Source of the DNA: Desmodus rotundus | Lineage: Eukaryota; Chordata; Mammalia; Chiroptera; Phyllostomidae | DNA: 64,000 bases | Assembly (NCBI RefSeq): GCF_022682495.2 | Contig: NC_071398.1 | Coordinates: forward strand, 91,291,705 to 91,355,704 | Direction: 5' to 3' | Shown: positions 23,335-33,812 of the stretch, piece after piece | Numbering within the stretch: the first letter of the stretch is position 1 | Layout: every line of letters starts with the position of its first letter | Position numbers and translations under genes: made by a program | Notes under the pieces: generated by a model | What the model was told of the DNA's origin: nothing | The model's database searches: none | Seen by the model: the letters and a program-made list of their open reading frames with translations, nothing else

Positions 23335-23720
23335 GGCCCCAACACCAAGAACAATTCTCAGGACACCAGCTCGGTGGCCTGCAATTCGACTCAATTCTGA
23401 CACAGTCTACCTGGAGACAGCACCGGATTCCACAGGTGAAGGGTTCGGTCCCACAAGACACCCACCCCCACCCCCAGCCCCTTTCAGATGCCAGTCACAA
23501 GTCCAGGTTGTCACCTGTGCTTCAGACCCAACTGGCTACGGATCAGAGCTTCCCACAACCCCCTCCTCGGGTTGGATTCATTTGCGACAGCAGCTCGCAG
23601 ACTCAGAGAAACAGCGTACTTACTGGATTTCTGGCCTACTTTAAAAGGCCTGAACTCAGAAAGGAAACAGCCAGGTGGGATGATGCACAGGGCAAAGCAC
23701 AGGGAAAGGAAGGCCCTACT
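23335..23720 (+). mobile_element. ERVL-like LTR fragment
   Basis: Seen: 'gacccaactggctacggatcagagcttcc', 'acaaccccctcctcgggttggattcatttgcgacagcagctcgcagactcagagaaacagcgtacttactgg', 'aggtgggatgatgcacagggcaaagcac'. These recall a common ERVL-class LTR; the subfamily is not assigned. No adjacent coding retroviral sequence. Confidence 0.5.
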
Positions 23721-23899
23721 GCCACAGGACTGCCCCCGGCTGCCCCTCTAGACCTCTTGCCATAAGAAAAATAAAGCCCCTGCTTGTTCCTCGGGTCCCT
23801 GCAGTCAAAAGTCAAACTCCATTTTCAAAACAGGGGTCACGAGTGCTTCTATCAGTCCATCATGTGGTAAAAATGATTATTGTGGGAGACTCTGTTTTC

Positions 23900-24114
23900 T
23901 TTTTTTGTAAAAGATTTTATTTATTTATTTTTAGAGAGAGGGGAAAGGAAGGAGAAAGAGAGGGAGAGAAACATCAATGTGTAGTTGCCTCTCATACACC
24001 CCCTACTGGGGACCTGGCCCACAACCCAGGCATGTGTCCCAATTGGGAATCGAATCTGTGAGCCTTTGGCTCCCAGGCCCTTGCTCAATCCACTGAGCTA
24101 CACCAGCTGGGGTA
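23900..24114 (-). mobile_element. VES-type SINE, full length, with 13-bp TSD
   Basis: Seen in reverse: T-rich tail (aagattttatttatttattttt), purine stretch, 'aacatcaatgtgtagttgcctctca', 'gggaatcgaatctgtgagcc' (B-box complement) and 'caatccactgagctacaccagctgggg' (A-box complement). The direct repeat agactctgttttc at 23887-23899 and 24115-24127 fixes both ends. Confidence 0.96.
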
Positions 24115-24127
24115 AGACTCTGTTTTC

Positions 24128-25095
24128 ACAGGTAGGAACCTTCCCAAATCTCAGGTGCCCCAAGGCAAAAGCCTCGTCTTAAAATGTCCCACAGATTGCC
24201 AAGCCAAAGGCTCTGAAGGTGGCTGCAGGGACCTTCCTGGAGCCACTCGCCCAGGGAATGGCTTTGTGGCTTTGCGGCTCGGGGCACAGGGAAAACAGGA
24301 AGTGATGCCTTTGTCAAGTAACATCAGACAGCCAGGGTCAATGGCATTGCTGTTAGCGTCCTGATGCAGGTCACAAAGAAATCGGCAGCCATGCTGCTTT
24401 TCTGCAACTTACAACTTATCCGAAACCCTCAGAGCTAGAGCCACGCAGTCAAGCCCTGGGTTTCTGCTGGCTTATAACACACGATCTCCAAAGAATTCCT
24501 ACTGTGGGAGCCCCTTTTGGAAACTTCAAGAGTCACGATGTCTTCAAAATGATGACAGAGTTGTCATTATATGTTACCATCAAAACCAAGTCAAAAGCCG
24601 CCGGGCAGCAAAGATGACATACACAACACACCCCGCCACATTCGAGGCAAACAACCATCTTCTGTTCAACCTTATTTTTAGGCAGAGTTTAAATTTACCT
24701 TTGGTTTTACTTGCACAAATTATTAATTTTTTTTTTAGCAAATGGTTGTGAATTTCCACCTGAAAAACTGAGTGACAGGCATAATTCTTTGGAATGTCAT
24801 TTTTCTATTTCACGTGCATGAAATAAATCAATAAAATAAGTGACAGGCAACACTGCTCACAGTGGGGGGGGGTGTGTTCCCGGGGTGGGGAGCGGTCTGA
24901 GGCTTTCCTGGGATACTTGGAGGTTATCACGGTTCTAGGTCTAACTAATAACAGCTGAATCTACAGACGGCTGAGTGTAAGCAGCCGGGTTTGTCTCTCT
25001 GTAACTGTCCCTCAGTCCCTGAGCTGTCTGTAGATTTCACTTACAGTCACATAGAGAACTGCAAGGTCCATCTGCAGCGCAGTTGCCAGGTAAAT
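24128..25095. other. Repeat-free block, possible conserved non-coding DNA
   Basis: About 1 kb in which I recognise no repeat or coding signal. The middle part is AT-rich with 'tttacctttggttttac', 'aaattattaat' and 'cacgtgcatgaaataaatcaataaaat'. A G-run array at 24861-24890 could form a G-quadruplex. Constraint cannot be judged from one sequence. Confidence 0.4.
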
Positions 25096-25099
25096 GAAA

Positions 25100-25252
25100 A
25101 AAACAGTGAGTTCGATCCTACCTCTGGCTGCGTGTTTCTAGGTAAGACATTTAATCTCCCTGAGCCTTTTATTTCATCCGTAACAACAAGCTCCAATTAG
25201 ATGAGGCAGTGAATGTGCTTTGTCAAGTAGGTAACGTTCTAGAAATGTGGTG
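25100..25252 (+). mobile_element. MIR SINE, diverged
   Basis: Seen: 'gttcgatcctacctctggc', 'ctaggtaagacatttaatctccctgagcctttta', 'catccgtaacaacaagctccaattagatgagg', the MIR order in sense. Confidence 0.55.
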
Positions 25253-25255
25253 TTA

Positions 25256-25392
25256 TCGTCATAAGGCACATATTGTCCTACGGATGAGGACAATGAGGTT
25301 CGGGGAGGCCAGGTCACTTACTCAGGATCGGACAGCCAAGAACGGCTGGATACAAGGTGGGTTCACACCTCCTGCCCCAGGACTGGGCCTAA
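25256..25392 (-). mobile_element. MIR SINE, diverged
   Basis: Seen in reverse: 'attgtcctacggatgaggacaatgaggttcggggaggccaggtcacttactcaggatcggacagccaag', the MIR antisense core. It faces the sense MIR immediately upstream. Confidence 0.6.
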
Positions 25393-25635
25393 GGGACATC
25401 AGTTACCATTTAGTGAGCACAGTCCCCTTATATTACATGTACAGAGACCCAGAACCCCTCAGAAAAGTTCAAATTATCTCCCCAAAGACCCAGGGGAGCA
25501 GTGTACCCCCAGAAAAGAATACATGAAGATCACCAACAGATAGTCTCGGACAAGCCGCTGCGTCCCAGGAAAGACGGGACTCACTTGGGACAAGGCTGGA
25601 CACAGGCTCCTGCCCACTTGGGGGCCCCAGCTCTA

Positions 25636-25800
25636 GATCCATAGTTCCAAACCCTGGCTACGCCTTCCAGTCACCGAGGAGCTGGGAAAGTATACGTATC
25701 GATAAACATGCACACATACATCTGTACAAACATAGCTCTCAACGCCAAAACTCCACCCACGAGTAATGGAATGTGAGCCTTTCAGAGCTGGGTCTAGACA
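25636..25800 (+). mobile_element. MER5-like hAT fragment, tentative
   Basis: Seen: 'tagttccaaaccctggctacgccttccagtcaccgaggagctggg' resembles the MER5 left end; the right half is unclear. Ancient hAT miniature element if correct. Confidence 0.4.
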
Positions 25801-25879
25801 CCCCTAGTTCCTAAAGCAAAGTGGGGGTGGGGGTGGCAAGGTCAGCACCTGGGGGAGGCAGGACAGAAAAAAACCGCAA

Positions 25880-26280
25880 TGGGCTGAATGTTCCAGCCCC
25901 CCTGAAATCCCTGTGCTGAGGCCCTAATGTTGATGTGATGGTGTTTGGAGGCGGGTCCTTGGAGGTCATTAGGTCATGAGAGCACAGTCCCGGGAACAGG
26001 ATGTGTGTTCTTCTAAAAGAGGCCAGAGAGCTCACAGGCAGACATCAGCCATCTGCACCCTGGAAGAGCACCCCCCACCCCCCAACTCAGGCCACCAGAT
26101 CCCAACCCTGCTGGCACCCTGACCTTAGCCGTCCTGCCCCAGCACTGGAGAAACACATTTCTGTCGTTCACGAGCCACCCCATCTGTGGTCCTTTGTTCT
26201 GGGGGGTTTTATTGAATTATTTGGGCAATGCAGTATTTTGTTACAGCAGTCCGAACTCACTGAGACAAAGACTAATGATA
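25880..26280 (+). mobile_element. MLT1-type MaLR solo LTR
   Basis: Seen: 'gggctgaatgttccagcccccctgaaatccctgtgctgaggccctaatgttgatgtgatggtgtttggagg', 'ggtcattaggtcatgag', 'aagaggccagagagctc', 'ctgctggcaccctgaccttag', then 'gtattttgttacagcagtccgaac'. MLT1A-like landmarks in order. The segment before the end (about 26195-26230) looks inserted or rearranged. Confidence 0.82.
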
Positions 26281-27530
26281 AACATTAGTGAAAATGATAC
26301 TAAGCACATCCGAGAGCAAGCGAATGTACGAAACCCTTGAGTAAAGGTAAACACATGGACAGAAACAGCCCTGAGATGTGTCTGCCTCGATCCCAGAGAG
26401 ATGGAGATGTGCCAGGCTGCTGAGTGACAGGCCAGGTCTACCTAATTCTAGAGACGTTCGGCTTCCTGAGCTCTGCCTCTGGGCACGTCTGCGGGGAGCC
26501 TCTGAGACTCCCAGCATGGAGCCCTGCATGGACCTGGCAGGTGACCCTCCGGGGCAAAGGTGAGGAAAGACTCGTACCCTCCACCGAGAGGTTCCAGCCA
26601 TCTGCGCAGGGGTGGGAGAGTGGGGGGCAGAGAGGCAAGCACTCACAGCAGAGGAGCACCCTCAGGGGGGCAGGGCCGCTGGTGTTCCAGAAGGTTCTGG
26701 CCAGCCTCTGTGCCTCTTCTCCTGGGCAAGGCTGGGCCGTGGGGATGATGGGACACGACACCCGTCTTCTGTGTGGTGCCAGGGCAGCCCGGCCAGCAGC
26801 CCCTCAGCCTCACAGTGGATGCTGTGACCCCTGTCGTCTCCGGACAGAGGCCCCGTCCCCCAGCTGCCGGTGCAGTAGGCACAGAGCCCACAGCTGTAAG
26901 CTGCAGGGACCGAGGTCATGACACCCTGCCGGGGATGTCTGCACACAGTGACTGGTGGGGGAGGGAATACAAAGGCCTGGCCTTGCTGTCCAAACTCAGG
27001 ACCACTCTGGAAGACCATTCAGGCTTCGGAGCCCCCCACCCCCTCCACCGTGAGGTCTCCTGGGGTCTCTGTCAAGCTGCATCACAGCCCAACTTCTCCC
27101 TCTGCCCAGCCCTGCTTCCCTCCCTTCCTTTCTCCTGGTGTTAACCCCCAAAGCCCCCCTGTCCCCATCCCTGTCTCCCGGTCTGTTTCTGGGAATTCTG
27201 ACTGCAAGAAGCAGCCTCCCCTTCCTGCAGGGGAGTGGAGGACAGAGGATAGTCTGGACAGAGCCTGGCCCTCAGTCGGCAGCTGGGAGGCCAGAGTCTG
27301 CATCCCAGCCCAGAGGAGGTGGCTCTGCGTTCAGTCACTGGGCCCCAAAGTGGCTCCATGGCCTACTTGGAAGGCTGGCAAGCGGGGAGCCTCAGGAAGA
27401 GTGCTGAGTCCCTGCTAGGTGGCCTAAAAGATTTCTTCTGGAGTCCATCTGGCAACCAGCTTGCAAACAGGGGAAAAAGCAGTTTTCACTTGACTGGCAT
27501 TTGCTTCCATTTCAAACTAAGGTGAGCTCT
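26281..27530. other. No recognisable feature
   Basis: GC-rich sequence in which many overlapping frames stay open on both strands, the expected effect of GC richness. None is bounded by convincing splice sites. Confidence 0.5.
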
Positions 27531-27534
27531 ATAT

Positions 27535-27648
27535 ATGATGAAATGAGGGAAGAGAGGCCCAGAGAGGTAGTGTGACTTACCCAAAGCCACCCAGCCTGCA
27601 GGACAGGACTGAAAACAGGCAGTGTGGCCCTGCAGTCTGGGCCCTGAC
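27535..27648 (-). mobile_element. MIR SINE fragment
   Basis: Seen in reverse: 'gatgaaatgagggaagagaggcccagagaggtagtgtgacttacccaaagccacccagcctgcagg'. Confidence 0.75.
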
Positions 27649-27772
27649 GGTGTGGCAGCACTGTCTCAGACAGCAGCGGAGGGCCACCTCCAACCCACAT
27701 TACAAACAGTTACAAACGGAGGAGGCATGGCCAGCGTCACACTTGGTGGCAGCTTCCTTTATAGAAACATTT

Positions 27773-27982
27773 TTTTAAAATATTTTATTTATTTATTTTT
27801 AGACAGAGGGGAAAGAACGGAGAAAGAGAAAGGGAAAAATACCAGTGTGTGGTTGCCTCTCACACACCTCCCACTGGAGAACTGGCCCACAACCCAGACA
27901 TGTGTCCTGACTGGGAATCGAACTGGTGACTGTTTGGTTTGTAGGTCGGCACTCAATCCACTGAGCCACACCAGCTAGGCCT
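27773..27982 (-). mobile_element. VES-type SINE, full length
   Basis: Seen in reverse: 'tattttatttatttatttttagacagagggg', 'ggttgcctctcacacacctccc', 'gggaatcgaactggtgac', 'actcaatccactgagccacaccagctaggc'. The imperfect direct repeat atagaaacattt (27761-27772) / acagaaacattt (27983-27994) is the likely target duplication. Confidence 0.94.
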
Positions 27983-28439
27983 ACAGAAACATTTCCCGAG
28001 CAACCCTATGTGAGCCTGGCCCCGTGCACATGCTGGACTGAATGTCATACAACTGGAGATTGTGTGTGTTGTGAATACGGACCGCAGGGTGGAAACAGCA
28101 TATATGTGCAAGCATCTACCTGAGACAACGCCACCCAACACAGCTGGGCGAGTACCATTCACCTGCAGCAGAACCAGAATCACAAACCTGCCACGTGGGC
28201 CTGAGAGCGGCACACTCCACCACTACTACCTGGACACTAACCCTTGTTCCTCTCCACCCTGGCCTGTCTCTATGGGGTCCCTACCCCTCCCAGGCAGCAC
28301 ACAGGGCTCCCTGAAGGAACTTCTGAATTCAGCAAGCCTCTTGCAAAGGCTGGCCCCACCCCACCCAGGAAGGATCCTGGCCCCCCACCTCTGTGCCGGA
28401 TGCCACAAGCTGAGCCACACGCATCCCTGAAGCGTCGCT

Positions 28440-28575
28440 CTGGCTCTGAATAAAACCGAAGCTGTCAGTGTGCTCATTAGTGAGCCAGAGAGGTTGGGCA
28501 CACTGGCTGACAATTAATGATTCCATCTCTCTATTTCCTGCTGGCAGATTATTAATTCATGGGGCCTCCCCAGCG
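28440..28575. promoter_or_regulatory. TAAT-rich candidate enhancer core
   Basis: Seen: three homeodomain-type core sites within about 80 bp (gctcattagtg, gacaattaatgattcc, gattattaattcatgg) in sequence that I cannot assign to any repeat. The regulatory role is inference only. Confidence 0.25.
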
Positions 28576-28689
28576 GGGCTGGAGAGAGAACACAGGCTGC
28601 AAAAGTTCACATTTCAATTTGAGGCCGAGATGAGAGAGGGGTGTCAGGGAGCAGTGTTGGTCCTCAGGGGCCAGGGCGCAGTGTGCAAA

Positions 28690-29225
28690 CGCCTCCTCCC
28701 CAGACCTACTCCCAGGACTCCGTCCTACAGAAATGAAAGTGCCTGTCATGGAGGCATGAGCGGAATGGGTCCCTGCAGTGCTGCTTGTCATTACAAAGCC
28801 ACCAGAAGACCCCCTTGGGAGGGGGCTGCGTGGGCAATTGTGGTTCAGCCGTGCTGTGCTAGGGAATACTATGCAGCAATAAAGAGACGATTCGGACATC
28901 TTTCCAGAGCTGCCACAGGAAGATGCCATGACGTAGTGTTAATCTTTTAAAAACCAAAGAATAAAATAAAAACGCAGACCTGTATGTCTAGTATGATTCC
29001 ATTTTCATGACAGACAGAAAGAAAAGGGGAAGGAAGTCTTTTTCCAGCTTACGTAAGAAATACAAGGAAGGGAGCAACCACAGCGAATGGGTAGGCGGAT
29101 GAAACCACCTTGACCCCAGCGTACCCAACCAGGTACGCCAGGCCAACACTGCCCCCACCCAAGAGCGCTGTCCCTGAGTACTAAGTAATTCTGTGTATTA
29201 TTTATGTGATCTATGAACAGAAAGG
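28690..29225 (+). mobile_element. L1 3' region fragment
   Basis: Seen: 'gacctactcccaggactccgtcctacagaaatgaaagtg', 'gggaatactatgcagcaataaagagacg', 'tctagtatgattccattttcatg'. L1 3' landmarks in sense. Confidence 0.7.
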
Positions 29226-29361
29226 AAATTTGCCTAACTCCTCCCCATACTCTTCAGAACTTTGGGAAGGGCTGTGGGGTTCCCATCACTGAGGTCAGCG
29301 GGCAGTGGGGTGACAGCCTGGCAGGAGCAGTGGGCAGGGCCCAGGGGGCCCAGGTAAGCAA

Positions 29362-29515
29362 TGGAAGGAAGGGAGGAAGGGAGGGAGGTCAGTCCCCAGC
29401 TCTGCGTTTATTCGTTCCTTCTCCTCTGTGGGCTTTGGAGAGAAAAAGAGGGAGAGAGAGACAGTGAGAGCGGCCAACAGCAGAAGAGAAGAGGAAGAAG
29501 AGGGTGCAGGTGGGT
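29362..29515 (+). repeat. Purine-rich low-complexity (GGAA/GA)
   Basis: Runs of GGAAGGGA units at about 29362-29390 and of GAGA/GAAGAG at about 29440-29510. Confidence 0.7.
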
Positions 29516-29599
29516 GGGAGTGGGCTGTGAAGCAGTCAGCTCCCCAGGTGCCCCTGGGCACAGAGGAGGCACCTCAGAGTCTAACAATCACAGTGGACT

Positions 29600-29740
29600 G
29601 ACCGCAGAGCCTCGGGGGAGGCACTTCCTTCTGTGTGCCTCACTTTCTCACCTGAACACTAAATGAAAAGTTAAGTGAGAATAAGTTTTTAGAGATCTTG
29701 TTTATCGCAGTGTCTGGAATACTGCAGGTGTTGTGTGAGG
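29600..29740 (+). mobile_element. MIR SINE, diverged
   Basis: Seen: 'ggcacttccttctgtgtgcctcactttctcacctgaacactaaatgaaaag', then 'gcagtgtctggaatactgcaggtg', the MIR core and 3' order. Confidence 0.6.
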
Positions 29741-30036
29741 GTGTGTGTGTTCTTCAGCCCTATTTCCTTTTCTACTTGTGTCTTCGTCCATCCAGGGACA
29801 TCCGAGAGAAAAACACCCTTGGCTTATTTGCAGCCAGGCGTCCAAGTGAGCTCTTTGAGGACGGAAAGGCAGTGCAGGGCGGTGGGAAGCCCTAGGTGCT
29901 CACGCTGCTCTGCTCCAGAATGCAAAGCTTCCAAGTGAGATAGGGTGGGTGCAGTACACAGAAATGACCACCTGGGGGTACCATAAACCAGGAAAAATTT
30001 TCTCAAAAAAGGGGAACATGACAAAGTGTGCGGCTG

Positions 30037-30050
30037 ACACTAGAGGGCGC
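30037..30050 (+). promoter_or_regulatory. Candidate CTCF site
   Basis: Seen: acactagagggcgc matches the CTCF core CCASYAGRKGGCRS at 13 of 14 positions and includes the near-invariant AGAGGGCGC block. It lies in unique sequence. Occupancy is inference. Confidence 0.5.
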
Positions 30051-31265
30051 CTGCCCCTTTCCCATTTTCGTCTAAAAGGTGGCTTAGTGAGAAGAATTGA
30101 TTCATATCTTGACATGCGCAGGAGACTTAGCAGTCTCCTTCTGAAGATGCTCCTGCATGGCCCATGCCAGTGGAACGCAGGTGGCCCACCTGCCCCTCAA
30201 AACAGGGACCAGACTCGGATGGTGCCATAACAGGGAAGCACAGACGTGGCCTGGACACCTGGGGCCCATCAGGGCTGAACCAGGCTGCAGTTTTCTCCCC
30301 TACCCCTTCTTCTTGGTGTGACCTTGAAGGACAACAGAGACAACACATGACCCCACCAAGCCCTGGCTCCAGGCACCATGCTCTGGAGAAAATGGAAACA
30401 CTTCTGCTTTCTCCAGGGGCCTGCGGTAGCTTCCGGAAGGAGCAGAGGTGAGGGTCCCCAGGCGGTGAGCGAGGGGCTGGGCCGCCGCTCAGGAAGCCCT
30501 CTGCTCACTTCACCACCCTGCGTCTCCCACAGCCTGTCTCCAGGGGAAGCTTTTCTAGAACTGTCAGAAGGTTTGAAGGAGGGAAAGGGGTAGGGAAAAG
30601 ACAGTCATTGGAGACCAGCCCTAGAAAGAGACCCTTCTTTCAAATCCCTGGAGGACAGGTGAAGAAATTCAAGGATGTGTGTTGAAGTCCCTCCAAAGGG
30701 CCCACTGTAAAGCCACATCTCCTGGAGTCGCAGGAACTGTGTCACTTCCCAGGGGGAGCCCAGTTGTCTGCATCCGCGGTGGCTTCCTGTGTGGCTCAGA
30801 ATTCTCAGAAGGCAGGACACATGCTCCAGGTCCCTCCTTGGCTCAGTCCTCACACGTGGTGTTGGCTGGTGATAACTCAGCCTGCTGCAGGCTCGCGATT
30901 TCTGTGGGCCCCTGGCACGTGTTCAGGTTTCCGCACATCTGTTCTACAACAACCCCAAGAGCCTGCAATGCCTCATCTCTGAGCAAAGGGGGTGGACTTT
31001 CCAGGACTCAAACACAGGTGCCAGTCATCTAAACGAGTGAATCAGCCCTGTCTTAGGCAGTAGGGAGGGGTGGGGACTGCCGTAACCCACAGAGGTCCTG
31101 CCCCTCCTACAAGCATACAGATTTAAATGATATTAAAATATCGGATCGTTCAACAGAGCGCTTCTTTTTAACTAAACGAATTCTTCCCATGAGCTTTTCT
31201 GGCAATAAGATTTCTACAGATTCTGGTATTCTAAGAACCAATAAACAAGGTGATGCCTGACTTTG
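30051..31265. other. No clear feature; possible MIR remnants
   Basis: Mostly unique-looking sequence. A faint antisense-MIR resemblance near 30930-31030 is too weak to call. Confidence 0.4.
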
Positions 31266-31279
31266 CCAGCAAGTGGCAG
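31266..31279 (+). promoter_or_regulatory. Candidate CTCF site, weaker
   Basis: Seen: ccagcaagtggcag matches CCASYAGRKGGCRS at 13 of 14; the mismatch is the usually invariant G after the central A. Same orientation as the site at 30037. Confidence 0.35.
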
Positions 31280-31982
31280 CAGGTGGAATGAAGTCCCCAA
31301 TTAGTCTGACTGCAAGGGCAAGGAGCCAGCTGCCTTTCAGGAATTCAGAGTAAAAGTGGCTCAGTGGCTTTTAACATTCACCCAGCAGCCTTGAGGTTGT
31401 GACGTCTGTAATGGCTGACACACACTGAGTCTTCATCACGTGCTAGGCGCTCTGCATCCTCATTTAATCCCCTGAGAGCTGCCAGGGTCACTGCTGCATA
31501 CACAAGCCCTCTGCGTCACGGGCTTCAGCAAGCCTCTGAGGCTCTGCTCTAGTGACAGCCACGGCGAGTGACACAGCCCCGAATGTGAGGAACGAGACAT
31601 GAGGAGAAGACAATCAATGCTCGAATAAACATTTTACACACTCTTCACAATTCAAAAAGGTTGCTGTTCTCATCCACAATCTCACAAAGGGAGAAAACGA
31701 GGGCAGGAAGTTAAATATTTCTGTTCAAGTAGAATAATACGTGGCTCAGTGGCGATCAAAAAAATGGTGTGAAGGAGGACAGAGCCCGAACAGCCTGCAA
31801 GCTAGCCAACCTGGGTTTTCACAGCCGCCCACGAGGCTGCACACCCAGGGACGAGGCTGGTCTGGACCTACAGCCCCCGCTGTGTGAGATCCTGGGACTA
31901 GACCTGACAGTGTGTCTGGGGGCCGTCAGAGGCTGGGTGAGCATGTATGTCACACTCGTAACTACACCGACTGCTTGTTTAG

Positions 31983-32021
31983 CATTCACTCATTCATTCA
32001 CTCATTCACTCACTCACTCAC
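31983..32021 (+). repeat. (CATT/CACT)n microsatellite, L2 tail
   Basis: Ten short CATT/CACT units forming the terminal tail (in reverse orientation) of the L2 that follows. Confidence 0.9.
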
Positions 32022-33195
32022 AAGTACGCATGGAGAGCCCAGGTGGCAGGCACTGTTCCAGCACTGCAGCTGTGGAGTGGACAAGGTAGCACAACACTTC
32101 CATTCTTGTCGGGGACACAGTTAACTGCATAGGGTAATGTGACCGAGTGTTGCTAGGTGTCTATTTTAGACTATGGGGTGAAAGGTCAACCTCTCTACGG
32201 AGGTATCATTTCAGCTGCAGTCTAAACGATAAGAATGGACCATCCTTGTTAAGATCTGGAGACAGAACATTCTAGGCAGAGGGAGGAGCCAAGGCAAAGA
32301 CAAAAGCAGGCTGGGCCTGGCCTGACAGCAGGTCAGTAACCAGGAGCCCAGGGGGCAAGCGAGTCACAGCAATGAGGTCAGGAGCCACTCCAAGGGTGGG
32401 GGGCGTAGGCTTTGCCAGCCAGGGAAGGGGGCTCAGACTCTTCTCTGAGTGCAGAGGAAAGTTGTGTCACGGGATCATGATTTGGTTTACATCTTTTTTA
32501 AAAGTCCCTGTCTGTGTGTGAGCGGACACATTCCTTTGCGCAGAGAAACAAAGGTACAAGGAGAGATGCCAGTCAGGGGCCATTGTGGTGGCTGAGAAGA
32601 GAAAGGCAGCAGTGGGGAAGGAGAGTTCCACCTTGGAAGATGTTTGGGGAGGCGTCCACAGGGCTTGCCAACTGACCAGAAGTGGGGGAAGGGAGAGAGA
32701 GGAATAAACGCTTGAGTAACTGGATAGATGGGGTGGCCTGAGAGGACCAGGCTGGGTCAGTAGAGGACCAGGAGTTTTGCTTCAGACATGTTAAGTTTTA
32801 AGTGCCAACTGCACTGACCACCATGTGAAGATGCCAGGCCAGCATCGGCCACATGACTCAAGGGTTCTTTTTTTTTTAAGATTTTATTTATTTATTTTTA
32901 GAGAGAGGGGAGGAGAGGGAGAGAGAGAAGGAGAGAAACATCAATGTGTGGTTGCCTCTCACACACCCCCTACTGGGAACCTGGCTGGCAACCTGGGCCT
33001 GTGCCCTGATTGGGAATTGAACCGGCAACCCTCTGGTTCACAGGCCAGCACTCAATCCATTGAGCCACACCAGCCAGGGCTAGCCAAGGGTTCTTAAGAA
33101 AGCTGCCTTTGGGAGTCATCTGCAGATACGTGGACCTGGATGAGAACACCCAGGAAGAATGTGCAGACAGAGGTGAGACCCTGAGGGTCACCAGC
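32022..33195 (-). mobile_element. Long antisense L2 LINE, split by a VES SINE
   Basis: Seen in reverse order from the tail inward: 'ggcaggcactgttccagcactgcagc', 'gacagaacattctaggcagagggaggagcc', 'ggaagggggctcagactcttctctgagtgcagagg', 'tgtcacgggatcatgatt', 'agtaactggatagatggggtggcc', 'gttttgcttcagacatgttaagttttaagtgcc'. Beyond the SINE at 32870-33084 it resumes with 'tttgggagtcatctgcagatacgtgg'. About 960 bp of L2, so an unusually long surviving copy. Not coding. Confidence 0.82.
32870..33084 (-). mobile_element. VES-type SINE nested in L2, with 11-bp TSD
   Basis: Seen in reverse: poly-T then 'aagattttatttatttattttt', 'aacatcaatgtgtggttgcctctcac', 'gggaattgaaccggcaacc', 'ccattgagccacaccagccagggc'. 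The direct repeat caagggttctt at 32859-32869 and 33085-33095 fixes the ends and shows it inserted into the older L2. Confidence 0.97.
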
Positions 33196-33544
33196 ATTTT
33201 GAGGACCCACGCCAGCACGTGTGATCGAATAAATGTGGTCAACATTTACAGCACCTGCCAGGTAAGTACTATCACCCACCTCCCCTGTAACCACACAGAG
33301 AGGGTCCATCTACAGGCAGCATTGCCAGGGTCAACCCCAGCCAGGGGTCAGTCCTGTCGTCTGCCGAGCGCTGTGCAGATGCTGCAGGGGGTACTAACAG
33401 GGGAGAATGTCCCCGGGGAATGAGACAGGCATCAAAGTCAGAGGCCTGATGGGAGCCCTCATTGGGCACGTGATGCTGATCGACTGCCGTGACCTCATCA
33501 AGCATGAGTTTCCTGCTGTGTAAAATCATGTTGCTGTTTTCACT

Positions 33545-33720
33545 TCGCCAATAACTAGTGAGTGTCTAGTCCGTGTCCAGCGATGTTGGCAGTGACAGAG
33601 ACACAGTGGAGAGCAGACAGTCTGCTCTGCTTTACAGCCTAGTGAGGGATGCAGATGCATAAACAGGCAATCACCAGACAGGGTGATAAGCACTGTGATT
33701 CCCTCTTTACAGAGTAAGTT
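33545..33720 (-). mobile_element. L2 LINE 3' fragment
   Basis: Seen in reverse: 'gtgagtgtctagtccgtgtccagcgatgttggcagtgacagagac', 'tgctttacagcctagtgagggatgcagatgcataaacaggcaatcacc', matching the L2 terminal 600 bp in antisense. Confidence 0.65.
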
Positions 33721-33812
33721 TCACCAACCCATGCAGACTTTCAAGTTACACATAGTTCCCTTTCTCCCAAATCCATATGCGATACAGTCCTAGGTGAAAT
33801 GTTTCTATTTCT

